Origin: Pseudomonadota bacterium
GTDB lineage: Bacteria; Pseudomonadota; Gammaproteobacteria; Steroidobacterales; Steroidobacteraceae
Assembly: GCA_963204795.1 (NCBI GenBank)
Contig: CAUJHX010000165.1
Location: forward strand, 1 to 34,518
DNA length: 34,518 nt
Direction of reading: 5' to 3'
Position numbers and translations under genes: made by a program. How positions within the stretch are numbered: the first letter of the stretch is position 1; every line of letters begins with the position of its first letter. Below the pieces are notes generated by a model. That model was not told the DNA's origin. It saw only the letters and a program-made list of their open reading frames with translations, and did no database searches. Of the stretch, positions 22,347-30,521 are shown piece after piece.

Positions 22347-23348
22347 TTGCGATCCGAGATTCTCGACTACGCGACGGTCAATGCCGGCGACCTCGATTCA
22401 GCGAGCCTCGAACGGGTCTGCCCCGCGCTCACGATCCACGACGTGACGCCGCCCGCGGCGATCGCAGAACGTATCGACGGCGTGGCGGTCGTCCTCCTCA
22501 ACAAGGTGCGGATCACGCGCGAGCTGATCGCGGATGCGCCCGCACTGCGACTGATCGCGCTTGCGGCGACCGGCACCGACAACGTGGACCTCGAAGCGGC
22601 GCGCGAACGCGGCGTCGCCGTGTGCAACATTCGCGACTACTGCACGCCGTCGGTCGTACAGCACGTGCTCGGCGCGATCCTCGCGCTCACCCACCGCTTC
22701 GCCGACTACTCGCGCCTCGTGAAGGAAGGCCGCTGGGGTGAGAGCCCGCAGTTCACGATGCTCGACTTCCCGATTCGCGAGCTGACCGGGCGCACGCTGG
22801 GCGTCGTCGGTTACGGCGCGCTGGGTCGCGCCGTCGCTGCCGTGTGTCAACAGGCGCTCGGCATGCAGGTGCTCGTGGCACAGAGGGCCGGCAGTGATGC
22901 AAAGGACGCTGGTGCAGCACCTGTCGAAGACGGGCTTGCGCGCGGCGGCACGCGCCGCCTGCCGCTCGCTGCGCTGCTGCCCCAGGTGGATGTACTGACG
23001 CTGCACTGCCCGCTGACACCCGCGACGCGTGGACTGCTCGGCGCCACACAGCTGGCGCTGATGAAGCCCGATGCGGTGATCGTCAACACGGCGCGCGGTG
23101 CGCTCATCGATTTGCAGGCGCTGGCCGGCGCGCTGCGCGCCGGGCGGCTCGGCGGCGCGGCCATCGATGTATTGCCCGAAGAGCCGCCGGTCGGCGGCAG
23201 TCCACTCTTTGCGCCGGATCTGCCGAACCTCATCGTCACGCCGCACATCGCCTGGGCCGCACGCGAGTCACGGCAGCGGGCGCTCGAGGAGATGGCGGCG
23301 AACGTCGCCGATTTCCTCGCAGGAGGGCGGCGCGGGCGGGTCGTGTGA
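22347..23348 (+). CDS. NAD-dependent D-2-hydroxyacid dehydrogenase (glycerate/hydroxypyruvate reductase type), 333 aa
   Basis: The family includes glycerate dehydrogenase HprA, phosphoglycerate dehydrogenase and D-lactate dehydrogenase. The dinucleotide motif is GYGALG (155-160), and the catalytic triad appears as R250 (VNTARG), E279 (LPEEP) and H300 (TPHIAWA). ATGTDNVDLEAARERG (74-89) is the usual substrate-domain signature. The sequence is closest by eye to HprA-like enzymes. A Gly/Ala/Asp-rich insertion (about 181-203) after the coenzyme strand is common in this group. The TTG start at 22347 has GGAG 7 bases upstream. It lies alone between the RND operon and the convergent Nudix gene. Confidence 0.9.
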   Translation: MRSEILDYATVNAGDLDSASLERVCPALTIHDVTPPAAIAERIDGVAVVLLNKVRITRELIADAPALRLIALAATGTDNVDLEAARERGVAVCNIRDYCTPSVVQHVLGAILALTHRFADYSRLVKEGRWGESPQFTMLDFPIRELTGRTLGVVGYGALGRAVAAVCQQALGMQVLVAQRAGSDAKDAGAAPVEDGLARGGTRRLPLAALLPQVDVLTLHCPLTPATRGLLGATQLALMKPDAVIVNTARGALIDLQALAGALRAGRLGGAAIDVLPEEPPVGGSPLFAPDLPNLIVTPHIAWAARESRQRALEEMAANVADFLAGGRRGRVV

Positions 23349-23372
23349 AGCGAGGCGCCGGCGCGCTGCGGG

Positions 23373-23789
23373 TCAGTTGTGCGGGGCAGTACCGATCACG
23401 ACACCGCGTGCCCATTCGACGATCGGCGCAACGCGTGGAGAGACGAGCGACAGCGCATCTTCGAAGCTCACCCACCGCCACTCGTGATGCTCGGGTGTGC
23501 CGAGTTCCACGTTGACGGGAAGCGTGACGCGTGCCGTGCGGGTCTGCGCGACGTAGTAGCGCGCCACCTTGTTGCGGGTATAGGGACCGGTATCCCGATA
23601 CACATCGCCCCAGGTGAACTCCAGATCGTCGATCGTGGATTCCTCGCGCACCTCACGGCGCGCTGCGGCGTACGGCTCTTCGCCACGCTCGACCATACCC
23701 TTCGGAAAATCCCAGCTGCGAAATGCCCGCAGCAGGAGGTAGAGCCAGCCGTCGTCGTCCCGGCGGACGACGACGACTCCGGCGGACAG
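23373..23789 (-). CDS. Nudix hydrolase (Ap4A-hydrolase-like), start uncertain, about 138 aa
   Basis: The Nudix box is present as G-x5-E-x7-REVREESTI, with the metal-binding Glu residues intact but the usual box Gly replaced by Thr, a variant seen in some diadenosine-polyphosphate hydrolase-like members. The family N-terminal strand and substrate segment (SAGVVVVRR, WLYLLLRAFRSWDFPKG) are encoded upstream of the first ATG at 23696, so that ATG is too late: it would delete the first strands and cut the box's leading segment. The frame is open back to 23816 but has no ATG, GTG or TTG there. A CTG lies at 23789 (used here), and an ATA at 23807 overlaps the catalase TAA stop. The start is therefore non-canonical or the ATG was lost. 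It is the last gene of the ahpC-ahpD-catalase unit. Role: probably clearing alarmone or oxidised nucleotides. Confidence 0.75.
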   Translation of the reverse strand: MSAGVVVVRRDDDGWLYLLLRAFRSWDFPKGMVERGEEPYAAARREVREESTIDDLEFTWGDVYRDTGPYTRNKVARYYVAQTRTARVTLPVNVELGTPEHHEWRWVSFEDALSLVSPRVAPIVEWARGVVIGTAPHN

Positions 23790-23803
23790 TTTCGGCGGGC
23801 GTC

Positions 23804-25261
23804 TTATACGGGAACCTCACCCACTGGAATCTTCAGCGCCTCCGCAACACCCTTGCCGTAGGCCGGGTCAGCCTTGAGGCAATGGCGGATATGGCGAATC
23901 TGGATGTCGCGAGGCGCTTCGGCGATGGCACGCGCGGTGTTGTCAAACAACGCCTGCCGCTGCGCACCGCTCATGAGCCGGAAGAGCGCTCCGGGCTGGG
24001 AGAAGTAATCGGTGTCCACCCGATGATCCCAGCTGTTCGCGGCGCCCTGGAGCGCGAGCGGCGGCTCGGCATGATCGGGCTGCTCCTGCCATTCGCCGTA
24101 GCTGTTCGGCTCGTAGCCCAGGGTCGAGCCGAAGTTGCCGTCGACCCGCATCGCACCGTCGCGGTGATAGCTGTGCACGGGGCAGCGCGCCGCATTGACC
24201 GGGATGAGGTGATGGTTCACGCCGAGACGATAACGCTGGGCGTCGCCGTAGGCAAACAACCGGCCCTGCAGCATTTTGTCCGGCGAGAAGCCGATGCCGG
24301 GGACGATATTCGCGGGATTGAACGCCGACTGCTCCACTTCCGCGAAGAAGTTCTCGGGATTGCGGTTGAGCTCCATCACGCCGACCTTGATCAGCGGATA
24401 GTCCTTGTGTGGCCACACCTTCGTCAGGTCGAAGGGGTTGTAAGGCGTTTTCGCCGCGTCCTTCTCCGGCATGACTTGCACGCTGAGGGTCCACTTCGGA
24501 AATTCTCCCTTCTCGATGCTCTCGTAGAGATCGCGCTGGTGGGATTCACGGTCGTTGCCGATGATCGCCCCGGCCTCCGTGTCCGTCAGGTTGCGGATTC
24601 CCTGTTGCGAGCGGAAGTGGAACTTGACCCAGAAGCGCTCGTTCTTCGCGTTGAGAAAGCTGAAAGTGTGGCTGCCGAAGCCGTGCATGTGGCGATAGCT
24701 CGCCGGAATGCCGCGATCGCTCATCACGATCGTGACCTGGTGCAGCGCTTCGGGCAGTGACGTCCAGAAATCCCAGTTGTTGCGCGCACTGCGCAGATTC
24801 GTGCGCGGATCGCGCTTGACGGCGTGGTTCAGGTCCGGGAACTTGAGTGGATCGCGCAGGAAGAAGACCGGCGTGTTGTAGCCGACAAGGTCCCAGATGC
24901 CCTCATAGGTATATAACTTCACGGCAAAGCCGCGGAAGTCGCGCTCGGCATCGGCCGCGCCGCGCTCACCCGCCACCGTCGTGAAGCGCGCGAACAGGTC
25001 GGTCCTCTTGCCGATCTGCGAGAAGACCTTCGCACGCGTGAAGCGCGTGATGTCGCCGGTCACGGTGAACGTACCGTAGGCGCCGGAGCCTTTCGCGTGC
25101 ATGCGCCGCTCGGGGATCACCTCGCGATCGAAGTGTGCGAGCTTCTCGAGATACCAGACGTCCTGCAGCAGCTGCGGGCCACGTGGGCCGGCCGTCTGCA
25201 CGTTCTGGTTGTCTGCAACCGGTCGTCCGACAGCGGTTGTCAACTTCTTCCCGTTCGCCAT
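23804..25261 (-). CDS. Monofunctional heme catalase (small-subunit, clade 3 type), 485 aa
   Basis: It decomposes hydrogen peroxide in the cytosol. The distal His is H55 in PERRMHAKG, the distal Asn is N129 ([12 protein letters not shown]), and the proximal heme ligand is Y338 in the signature [14 protein letters not shown]. The length near 485 and the ending at the core domain identify a small-subunit enzyme without the C-terminal flavodoxin-like domain. The start at 25261 is preceded by GGAG at about 10 bases upstream on the minus strand (CGGAGAATTGCAGTC then ATG). It follows ahpD by 16 bases, so the unit is probably read as ahpC-ahpD-catalase-Nudix under OxyR. Confidence 0.96.
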   Translation of the reverse strand: MANGKKLTTAVGRPVADNQNVQTAGPRGPQLLQDVWYLEKLAHFDREVIPERRMHAKGSGAYGTFTVTGDITRFTRAKVFSQIGKRTDLFARFTTVAGERGAADAERDFRGFAVKLYTYEGIWDLVGYNTPVFFLRDPLKFPDLNHAVKRDPRTNLRSARNNWDFWTSLPEALHQVTIVMSDRGIPASYRHMHGFGSHTFSFLNAKNERFWVKFHFRSQQGIRNLTDTEAGAIIGNDRESHQRDLYESIEKGEFPKWTLSVQVMPEKDAAKTPYNPFDLTKVWPHKDYPLIKVGVMELNRNPENFFAEVEQSAFNPANIVPGIGFSPDKMLQGRLFAYGDAQRYRLGVNHHLIPVNAARCPVHSYHRDGAMRVDGNFGSTLGYEPNSYGEWQEQPDHAEPPLALQGAANSWDHRVDTDYFSQPGALFRLMSGAQRQALFDNTARAIAEAPRDIQIRHIRHCLKADPAYGKGVAEALKIPVGEVPV

Positions 25262-25277
25262 GACTGCAATTCTCCGT

Positions 25278-25808
25278 TCAGGGGTTCGTTTCCAGCACGC
25301 ATGCCACGGCGTGAATCACCGCGGCAATCCGCACTGCACTCTGGATCGTCTCGCGGGTGACGCCGTGGTTGCGCAACTTCCTCTCGTGGGAAGTGATGCA
25401 CAGTCCGCAACCGTTCACGGCCGAGACCGCGAGGGAAAGCAGCTCGAAGTCGAGTTTGTCGATGCCGGGATTGCCGATCACGTTCATGCGCAGGCGCGCC
25501 GGCATCGACTGGTACTCCGCATCCTCCACCAGGTGCAGGAAGCGGTAGTAGATGTTGTTCATGCCCATGATGGCGGCCGCCGCGCGCGCACCGGTCACGT
25601 CGGCGTCGCCGAGATGCGCCCGCGCAAGCGCCTCGATGTCGCGCGTGAAGGTGGTATTGCGCGCAGCGATCGCCGTGGCGAGCGCCACCGACCACAACTG
25701 CTTCTCGCTGAGCCCGGGTGCGCCCTGCGGCGTGAGCACCGAGCCGAGGTTGAGCTTCAGGTCGCGGGCGTAGTCGGGAATCGAGTCGCGGATCGTGTCG
25801 AGGCTCAT
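25278..25808 (-). CDS. ahpD: Alkylhydroperoxidase AhpD, 176 aa
   Basis: AhpD-family disulfide reductase that re-reduces AhpC. The active motif [10 protein letters not shown] gives C134, C137 and H141, with the supporting Glu at E122 (the MtbAhpD Glu-Cys-His-Cys relay). The whole length matches the two-repeat, all-helical Actinobacterial-type AhpD of about 175 residues. ATG 25808 is chosen (AAGGA on the minus strand, 8 bases away); a GTG codon in front (25811) would add one residue. It sits between ahpC, across a 94-base gap with a strong hairpin, and the catalase gene. No AhpF gene is present, so electrons likely arrive through AhpD with lipoamide or another reductant. Confidence 0.93.
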   Translation of the reverse strand: MSLDTIRDSIPDYARDLKLNLGSVLTPQGAPGLSEKQLWSVALATAIAARNTTFTRDIEALARAHLGDADVTGARAAAAIMGMNNIYYRFLHLVEDAEYQSMPARLRMNVIGNPGIDKLDFELLSLAVSAVNGCGLCITSHERKLRNHGVTRETIQSAVRIAAVIHAVACVLETNP

Positions 25809-25850
25809 CACGGTGTCCTTCAGGTCTTCGATGGGCCGCGTGCGAGGTCG

Positions 25851-25894
25851 GGCGGACGCGAGGACCCGGGGGGAGTAGGTCCAGCGCGTCCGCC
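25851..25894 (-). terminator. Strong stem-loop between ahpC and ahpD
   Basis: On the minus strand GGCGGACGCG (25894-25885) pairs perfectly with CGCGTCCGCC (25860-25851), and inside it GGACC pairs with GGTCC (25882-25878 with 25866-25862) across an 11-base C-rich loop. The total is 15 base pairs with a two-base/one-base internal loop. No T-run follows, so it is likely an attenuator, a transcript-processing or stabilising hairpin, lowering ahpD and catalase relative to ahpC, rather than a full terminator. Confidence 0.6.
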
Positions 25895-25902
25895 TTCGCT
25901 CA

Positions 25903-26442
25903 TCAGGCAGCCTTCAGGGTCTCGTCGCCCTTCTTCCAGTTGCAGGGGCACAGTTCGTCGGTCTGCAGCGCGTCGAGCACGCGCAGCACCTCCTCGGGGC
26001 TGCGACCGACCTCGAGGTCGGTCACGTACACGAAGCGGATGACACCCTCGGGATCGACGATGTAGGTCGCCCGCTGCGACACGCCTGCCACCGGGTCGAG
26101 GATGCCGAGTGCCGCCGACAGCTCGCGCTTGATGTCCGCGAGCATCGGGAAGGGCAGCTTGTTCAGCTCCTCCTTGTCCTTGCGCCACGCGAGGTGCACG
26201 AACTCGCTGTCGATCGAAGCGCCGAGCAGCTGCGCGTCGCGCGCCCTGAATTCCTTGTCGAGCTTGCCGAAAGCGGCAATCTCGGTCGGGCAGACGAAAG
26301 TGAAATCCTTCGGCCAGAAGAACACCACCTGCCACTTGCCCTTGAAGCTGTCGTTCGTGAACGGCTTGAACGCGTTCGACAGGTCGCTCGAAACGACGCC
26401 CGTCAACGCGTACTGCGGAAATTTCTGCCCGATACCCAGCAT
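25903..26442 (-). CDS. ahpC: Alkyl hydroperoxide reductase AhpC (2-Cys peroxiredoxin), 179 aa
   Basis: It reduces organic and hydrogen peroxides. The peroxidatic Cys is C51 in DFTFVCPTEI, and the resolving Cys is near the end in LCPCNW (C165/C167). The thioredoxin fold spans the whole protein. The start at 26442 (MLGIGQKFPQYAL) is supported by AGGAGA 8 bases upstream on the minus strand, and matches the family N-terminus. Actinobacterial-type AhpC paired with AhpD and divergent from oxyR is the arrangement here, which is less usual in gammaproteobacteria than ahpC-ahpF. Confidence 0.95.
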   Translation of the reverse strand: MLGIGQKFPQYALTGVVSSDLSNAFKPFTNDSFKGKWQVVFFWPKDFTFVCPTEIAAFGKLDKEFRARDAQLLGASIDSEFVHLAWRKDKEELNKLPFPMLADIKRELSAALGILDPVAGVSQRATYIVDPEGVIRFVYVTDLEVGRSPEEVLRVLDALQTDELCPCNWKKGDETLKAA

Positions 26443-26542
26443 TGTCCTGTCTCCTCTTGCTGCCAGTGAACGGGGGGCATTGTGGGTGGCCCGGCACGAT
26501 TTATCCAATGAATTGATAGTATCAATCTGATAGAGTACGCCT
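26443..26542. promoter_or_regulatory. Divergent ahpC/oxyR control region with a 15-bp palindrome
   Basis: Bases 26512-26526 read ATTGATAGTATCAAT, a perfect 7-1-7 palindrome with an ATAG/CTAT-like core, followed by another ATAG at 26530-26533. OxyR sites are built of ATAG...CTAT half-sites spaced over about four turns, and they bind in this kind of intergenic region. The oxyR ATG lies 16 bases beyond, so OxyR may repress itself while activating ahpC. ATAAAT on the minus strand (about 26498-26503) could be the ahpC -10. Confidence 0.55.
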
Positions 26543-27442
26543 ATGACTGACATCAAACTCCGGGACCTGCACTACCTCGTAGCGCTCGCCGACACACGCC
26601 ACTTCGGTCGCGCGGCCGCTGCCTGCCACGTGAGCCAGCCGACGCTCTCCGCGCAACTGAAGAAGCTCGAGCAGTATCTCGGTGTCCAGTTGATCGAGCG
26701 TGGCACCAGGCGCGCGTCGATGACAACCGCCGGCGAGCGCATCGTCGCGCGTGCCCGTGCGATGCTGGAAGCGAGCGACGACATCGTCGAGATCGCGAAG
26801 TCCTTCGCTGATCCGCTCGCAGGCCGCCTGCGGCTCGCCCTGCTGCCTACCATCGGCCCCTATCTGCTGCCGCGGGTCACTCCGCGACTGCGCAAGGCGC
26901 TGCCGCGTCTCGAGCTGATGCTGTACGAGTACCAGACCGCGACGCTGCTCGCGCGCCTGCGCGCGGGCGAGATCGACGCCGGAATCCTGGCGTTGCCGGT
27001 CGATCTCGACGGGCTCGACGTCATGCCGCTTTATGACGAGCCGTTCGTGCTCGCAGCGCCTTCGACACACAGGCTGGCGAAGAGCGGACCCCTGCGCACC
27101 GCCGACCTCGCCGGCGAAGCCGTGCTGCTCCTCGAGGACGGGCATTGCCTGCGTGATCAGGCGCTCGATGTCTGCAACCGGGTCGGTATGCACGAAAAGC
27201 AGGACTTTCGGGCGACGAGCCTCGAGACGCTGCGCCAGATGGTCGCCTCGGGCGTCGGCGTCACGCTGCTGCCCGAGCTTGCGACGCGCGGCGCCTACGG
27301 CGCGGCACGCGGTATCGCGGTGCGCGCCTTCGCCAGGCCCGCGCCGATGCGTCGCATCGGCGCCGTGTGGCGCACGACGAGTGCCCGGCGGGAAGCAATC
27401 GAGGCAGTCGCGCGCGTCATTGCGACGCACGCCCTTGGCTGA
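26543..27442 (+). CDS. oxyR: OxyR, LysR-type peroxide sensor, 299 aa
   Basis: The N-terminal LysR helix-turn-helix is at about 5-64 (LRDLHYLVALADTRHFGRAA and the QPTLSAQLKKLEQYLGVQL helix). The redox Cys pair is C202 (EDGHCLRDQ) and C211 (DVCNRVG), spaced nine residues like E. coli C199/C208. This spacing and the GHCLRDQ motif separate OxyR from other LysR proteins. Peroxide forms the C202-C211 disulfide, which switches on target genes, here most likely ahpC-ahpD-catalase. It is divergent from ahpC. The next gene begins 16 bases after the stop, which suggests the lipase-CHAT gene is read with oxyR. Confidence 0.95.
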   Translation: MTDIKLRDLHYLVALADTRHFGRAAAACHVSQPTLSAQLKKLEQYLGVQLIERGTRRASMTTAGERIVARARAMLEASDDIVEIAKSFADPLAGRLRLALLPTIGPYLLPRVTPRLRKALPRLELMLYEYQTATLLARLRAGEIDAGILALPVDLDGLDVMPLYDEPFVLAAPSTHRLAKSGPLRTADLAGEAVLLLEDGHCLRDQALDVCNRVGMHEKQDFRATSLETLRQMVASGVGVTLLPELATRGAYGAARGIAVRAFARPAPMRRIGAVWRTTSARREAIEAVARVIATHALG

Positions 27443-27458
27443 CGATGCGGCTGGAGGC

Positions 27459-30400
27459 ATGAGGCATAATCACGGCGTGATCGACGCCACGCATCCCGCC
27501 GCGACGCACGTCACGCCCTACGACCGGCTCGAAGCGGGCGACACGGCCGTCGAGCGGCTGCTCGTGAGCGGTGCGCAGCGCGAGGCGCTCACGGACTACT
27601 TCGGCGCAGCCGCCTATGCCGAACTTGTCGCGCTTGCGTGTCGCGCAACCCGCGCTCGCTCCCGTGGCGGACCTCGCGTGTACATCCTGCCCGGCATCAT
27701 GGGTTCACTGCTCGGTCGGCCTCGCGGCCACGGCTTGCCGAACGACATCCTGTGGCTCGACCCCATCGACATCGCGGTCGGGCGGTTGCGCGAGATCGTG
27801 CTGCGCCCCCACTCGCCGGTGCGCGCCATGGGCGCGATCCTGTATCACTTTCTCAAGCTGAAGCTGCGCCTCGTCATCGCAGGTTTTTCACCCAGGCTTT
27901 TCGACTATGACTGGCGACGCAGCGTCATCGACCTCGGGCGCGAGCTCGCTGCGGAAGTGGCGCAGGACGCATCACCGCGCGTTCATGTGGTCGCGCACAG
28001 CATGGGCGGGCTCGTGGCACGCGCCGCGCTGGCGCTGCCGGGCGCCGAGCGCATCGAGCGGCTCGTGATGCTCGGCACGCCGAACGCGGGCTCGTTCGCA
28101 CCGGTGCAGGCGCTGCGCGGCACCTACGCCGTGGTACGCAAGCTCGCAGCGCTCGATCAGATGCATACGGCCGAGACACTTGCGAGCGAGGTGTACTCGA
28201 CCTTCCCAGGACTCTACGAGCTGCTGCCCGCCGAGGGCACGACCGCCATCGATCTTCTTGATGCGGGCTCGTGGCCTGCCCGGGGACCACGACCGGATCC
28301 GGCGCTGCTCGCCGCTGCGCGCAGCAGCCTGCGTGGCCTTGCTCCGGCCGATTCACGCATGGCGCTGATCGCCGGCTACGGACGCCCCACTGTCACCGGC
28401 GTGCAGCGTTCAGGATCCGGCTTCGAGTACCTCGTGACCCGCAATGGGGATGGCACGGTGCCGCTTTCGCTTGCCGAATTGCCCGGCGTGCCCACCTGGT
28501 ATATCCGCGAAGGTCACAGCGAACTCACGACGAACGATGTGGTCGCCTCCGCCGTAATCGACCTGCTGCGCGCGTGGCGAACGCAACGGCTCTCTTCCGT
28601 GCCGCCCGCACCCACACGCGCCGTGGCACGCATCTCCGACTCGGCGCTGCGACGCACCTGGCAACGCAAGGTCGACTGGCACTCGCTGTCAACCGACGAG
28701 CGGCGGAAATTCCTCGAAACGCTGAACGATCCACCCGCGCTGCAACTGCGCGCACCCCCGCGCGTCTCGCGTCCTTCCATCAAGGCCCGCGCCGCGGTCC
28801 GCAGTGGCGCCCTCCGCGGCGTGCTGGCGATCACGATTGTGCGCGGCGAAATCCAGAATGCCGACGCCGAGGCCCTCGCGGTGGGCGTTTTCAACGGCGT
28901 ACGCCCCGCAGGTGCGGCAGCCGCCATCGATGAGCACCTCGGCGGCACGATCGCGGAGTTTTCGGCGCGCCGCATGCTGCCCGGCGACACGGGACAGCTT
29001 ACCGCCCTGCCCACGGCCGGTCGGCTGCCACACGCGGCGCATGTGGTGATCGTCGGCCTCGGCCGCTTTGCCGACCTGGATGCGACCTCGGTCGAGCTCG
29101 CTGCCGACAGCGTCGCGCGCTTCTGCGAGCGCAGCGGCATCCGTTCGCTTGCGACGGTGCCCTGGGGCGCCGGCGCCGGTCTTCCTGCAACCCTCTCGTT
29201 CGCAGCGCAACTGCGCGGCTACCTGCGCCAGCACGCAACCGCACCGCGGCGACTGGCTCACCTCGTCTTTGTGGTCCGTGACGCCCCGGAGCACCGCGCC
29301 ATCACGCGCCTCGCCGAGACGCTTGTGCGGGAAATCGATCCCGACGGGCGGCAGCTGGTAGTGCGCGGCGCGCCGCCTGCGCGAGCGCAGCGCGCCCGGC
29401 CCTTGCCCATGCCGTCCGTACCGCAGATGGCTCATCTTCTGGTCGAACGCACCGCGGCCACGGCGGACAACGAGACGTGGCACGCCGCGGTGCTCACTGC
29501 CGGCGCCCCGGCAGCGGTAATCGCCGAGGATGCGCGCGTACCGCGGGGCGAGCTCGACGCGCTGCTCGCGCAGCTGGACGGCGGGGGTTTCACGGCTGCG
29601 CGCGTCACGCGCATCGGTGCGCGTCTCGCGAAACTCGTGTTGCATCCGAATGTGCGGGCTGCGCTCGCGCTCGCGAAGGCGGACCCGCTCATCGTGGTGA
29701 ACGACACCGATGCGAGTCGCCTGCCCTGGGAGATGCTCACGCTCGACGCCTGGTCGCCAGCGATCCGGGCCGGGGTGTCACGCCGTCTCGCCGCGTCGAA
29801 CCTCCCGGTTGCGCGCTTCAGCGAGCGGCGCCGCAGCGATCATCTGCTGACCATGCTCCTCGTCGTGAACCCGACCGGGGATCTGCCAGGAGCGGCCCGC
29901 GAAGGTGCACGCGTACGGGACATCTTTCGCAGCCTGCCGGACGCGCGGCTCACGCTGATCGAGGGCCGTGCCGCCACCCGCGCGCGGTTGCTCGCCGAGT
30001 TTGAATCCGGCGACTACGACGTCGTGCACTATGCGGGCCACGCGGCATTCGAACCCGCGACGCCGCAGGCGAGCGGTCTCACGGTCAGCGACGGTGTCAT
30101 CACCGGCACCGACCTCGGCTCGCTTGCGCAGCTGCCTGCCCTCGTGTTCTTCAACGCGTGCGAATCGGCGCGCGTGCGCGGGACGCGCCGCGCTGGACTC
30201 AGCGCGCCCCGCGCCACGGCCCTCGCGGCCGGCGTCAGCGTCGCCGAGGCCTGGTTGCGCGCGGGCATCGCCAACTTCATCGGAACGTACTGGCCCGTGA
30301 GCGACGCGGCGGCCGAGACCTGCGCAACGCAGTTCTACGCGGCGCTCGCCGCAGGCAGGACCATCGGCGCGGCGCTCCTCGAAGCCCGCCACGCCGTGCG

Positions 30401-30521
30401 CGCACTGCGCTCACCCGACTGGGCAGACTACCTTCATTACGGTGACCCGCTCTTCGAACTGAAGGGTGACGGCCCGGACAGGGCTTCCGTCAAGCACTCA
30501 CCGCCGCGACAATCCTCTTGA
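27459..30521 (+). CDS. Lipase/acyltransferase - M17-N-like - CHAT protease fusion protein, 1020 aa
   Basis: Three parts are joined. (a) Residues about 70-375: an LCAT/PGAP1-like alpha/beta hydrolase. LPGIMGS (77-83) is the LCAT-type oxyanion loop, the nucleophile is S181 in AHSMGG, the acid D331 in NGDGTVP and the base H353 in EGHSELT. (b) About 455-640: LAITIVRGEIQNADAEALAV, DEHLGGTIAEF and VVIVGLGRF resemble the N-terminal domain of M17 leucyl aminopeptidases, a macrodomain-like fold without the catalytic part. (c) About 740-1005: a CHAT (caspase/HetF-associated) protease with H861 in HYAGHAAF and C901 in FFNACESA; PLLFELK-type ending HYGDPLFEL is typical. The start ATG 27459 has GGAG only 2 bases away; a GTG at 27477 is possible. 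No signal peptide. Function is not known; a protease-activated lipase effector is inferred. Confidence 0.88.
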   Translation: MRHNHGVIDATHPAATHVTPYDRLEAGDTAVERLLVSGAQREALTDYFGAAAYAELVALACRATRARSRGGPRVYILPGIMGSLLGRPRGHGLPNDILWLDPIDIAVGRLREIVLRPHSPVRAMGAILYHFLKLKLRLVIAGFSPRLFDYDWRRSVIDLGRELAAEVAQDASPRVHVVAHSMGGLVARAALALPGAERIERLVMLGTPNAGSFAPVQALRGTYAVVRKLAALDQMHTAETLASEVYSTFPGLYELLPAEGTTAIDLLDAGSWPARGPRPDPALLAAARSSLRGLAPADSRMALIAGYGRPTVTGVQRSGSGFEYLVTRNGDGTVPLSLAELPGVPTWYIREGHSELTTNDVVASAVIDLLRAWRTQRLSSVPPAPTRAVARISDSALRRTWQRKVDWHSLSTDERRKFLETLNDPPALQLRAPPRVSRPSIKARAAVRSGALRGVLAITIVRGEIQNADAEALAVGVFNGVRPAGAAAAIDEHLGGTIAEFSARRMLPGDTGQLTALPTAGRLPHAAHVVIVGLGRFADLDATSVELAADSVARFCERSGIRSLATVPWGAGAGLPATLSFAAQLRGYLRQHATAPRRLAHLVFVVRDAPEHRAITRLAETLVREIDPDGRQLVVRGAPPARAQRARPLPMPSVPQMAHLLVERTAATADNETWHAAVLTAGAPAAVIAEDARVPRGELDALLAQLDGGGFTAARVTRIGARLAKLVLHPNVRAALALAKADPLIVVNDTDASRLPWEMLTLDAWSPAIRAGVSRRLAASNLPVARFSERRRSDHLLTMLLVVNPTGDLPGAAREGARVRDIFRSLPDARLTLIEGRAATRARLLAEFESGDYDVVHYAGHAAFEPATPQASGLTVSDGVITGTDLGSLAQLPALVFFNACESARVRGTRRAGLSAPRATALAAGVSVAEAWLRAGIANFIGTYWPVSDAAAETCATQFYAALAAGRTIGAALLEARHAVRALRSPDWADYLHYGDPLFELKGDGPDRASVKHSPPRQSS

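Noticed and set aside
25820..26497. 225-codon minus-strand frame overlapping ahpC
   Set aside because: Out-of-frame shadow of ahpC; AhpC carries both redox Cys and a good ribosome-binding site.
27033..27458. Extension of the lipase-CHAT frame upstream into oxyR
   Set aside because: The extra 142 codons lie in another frame over the confident OxyR C-terminal domain and are Arg/Ser/Pro-rich.
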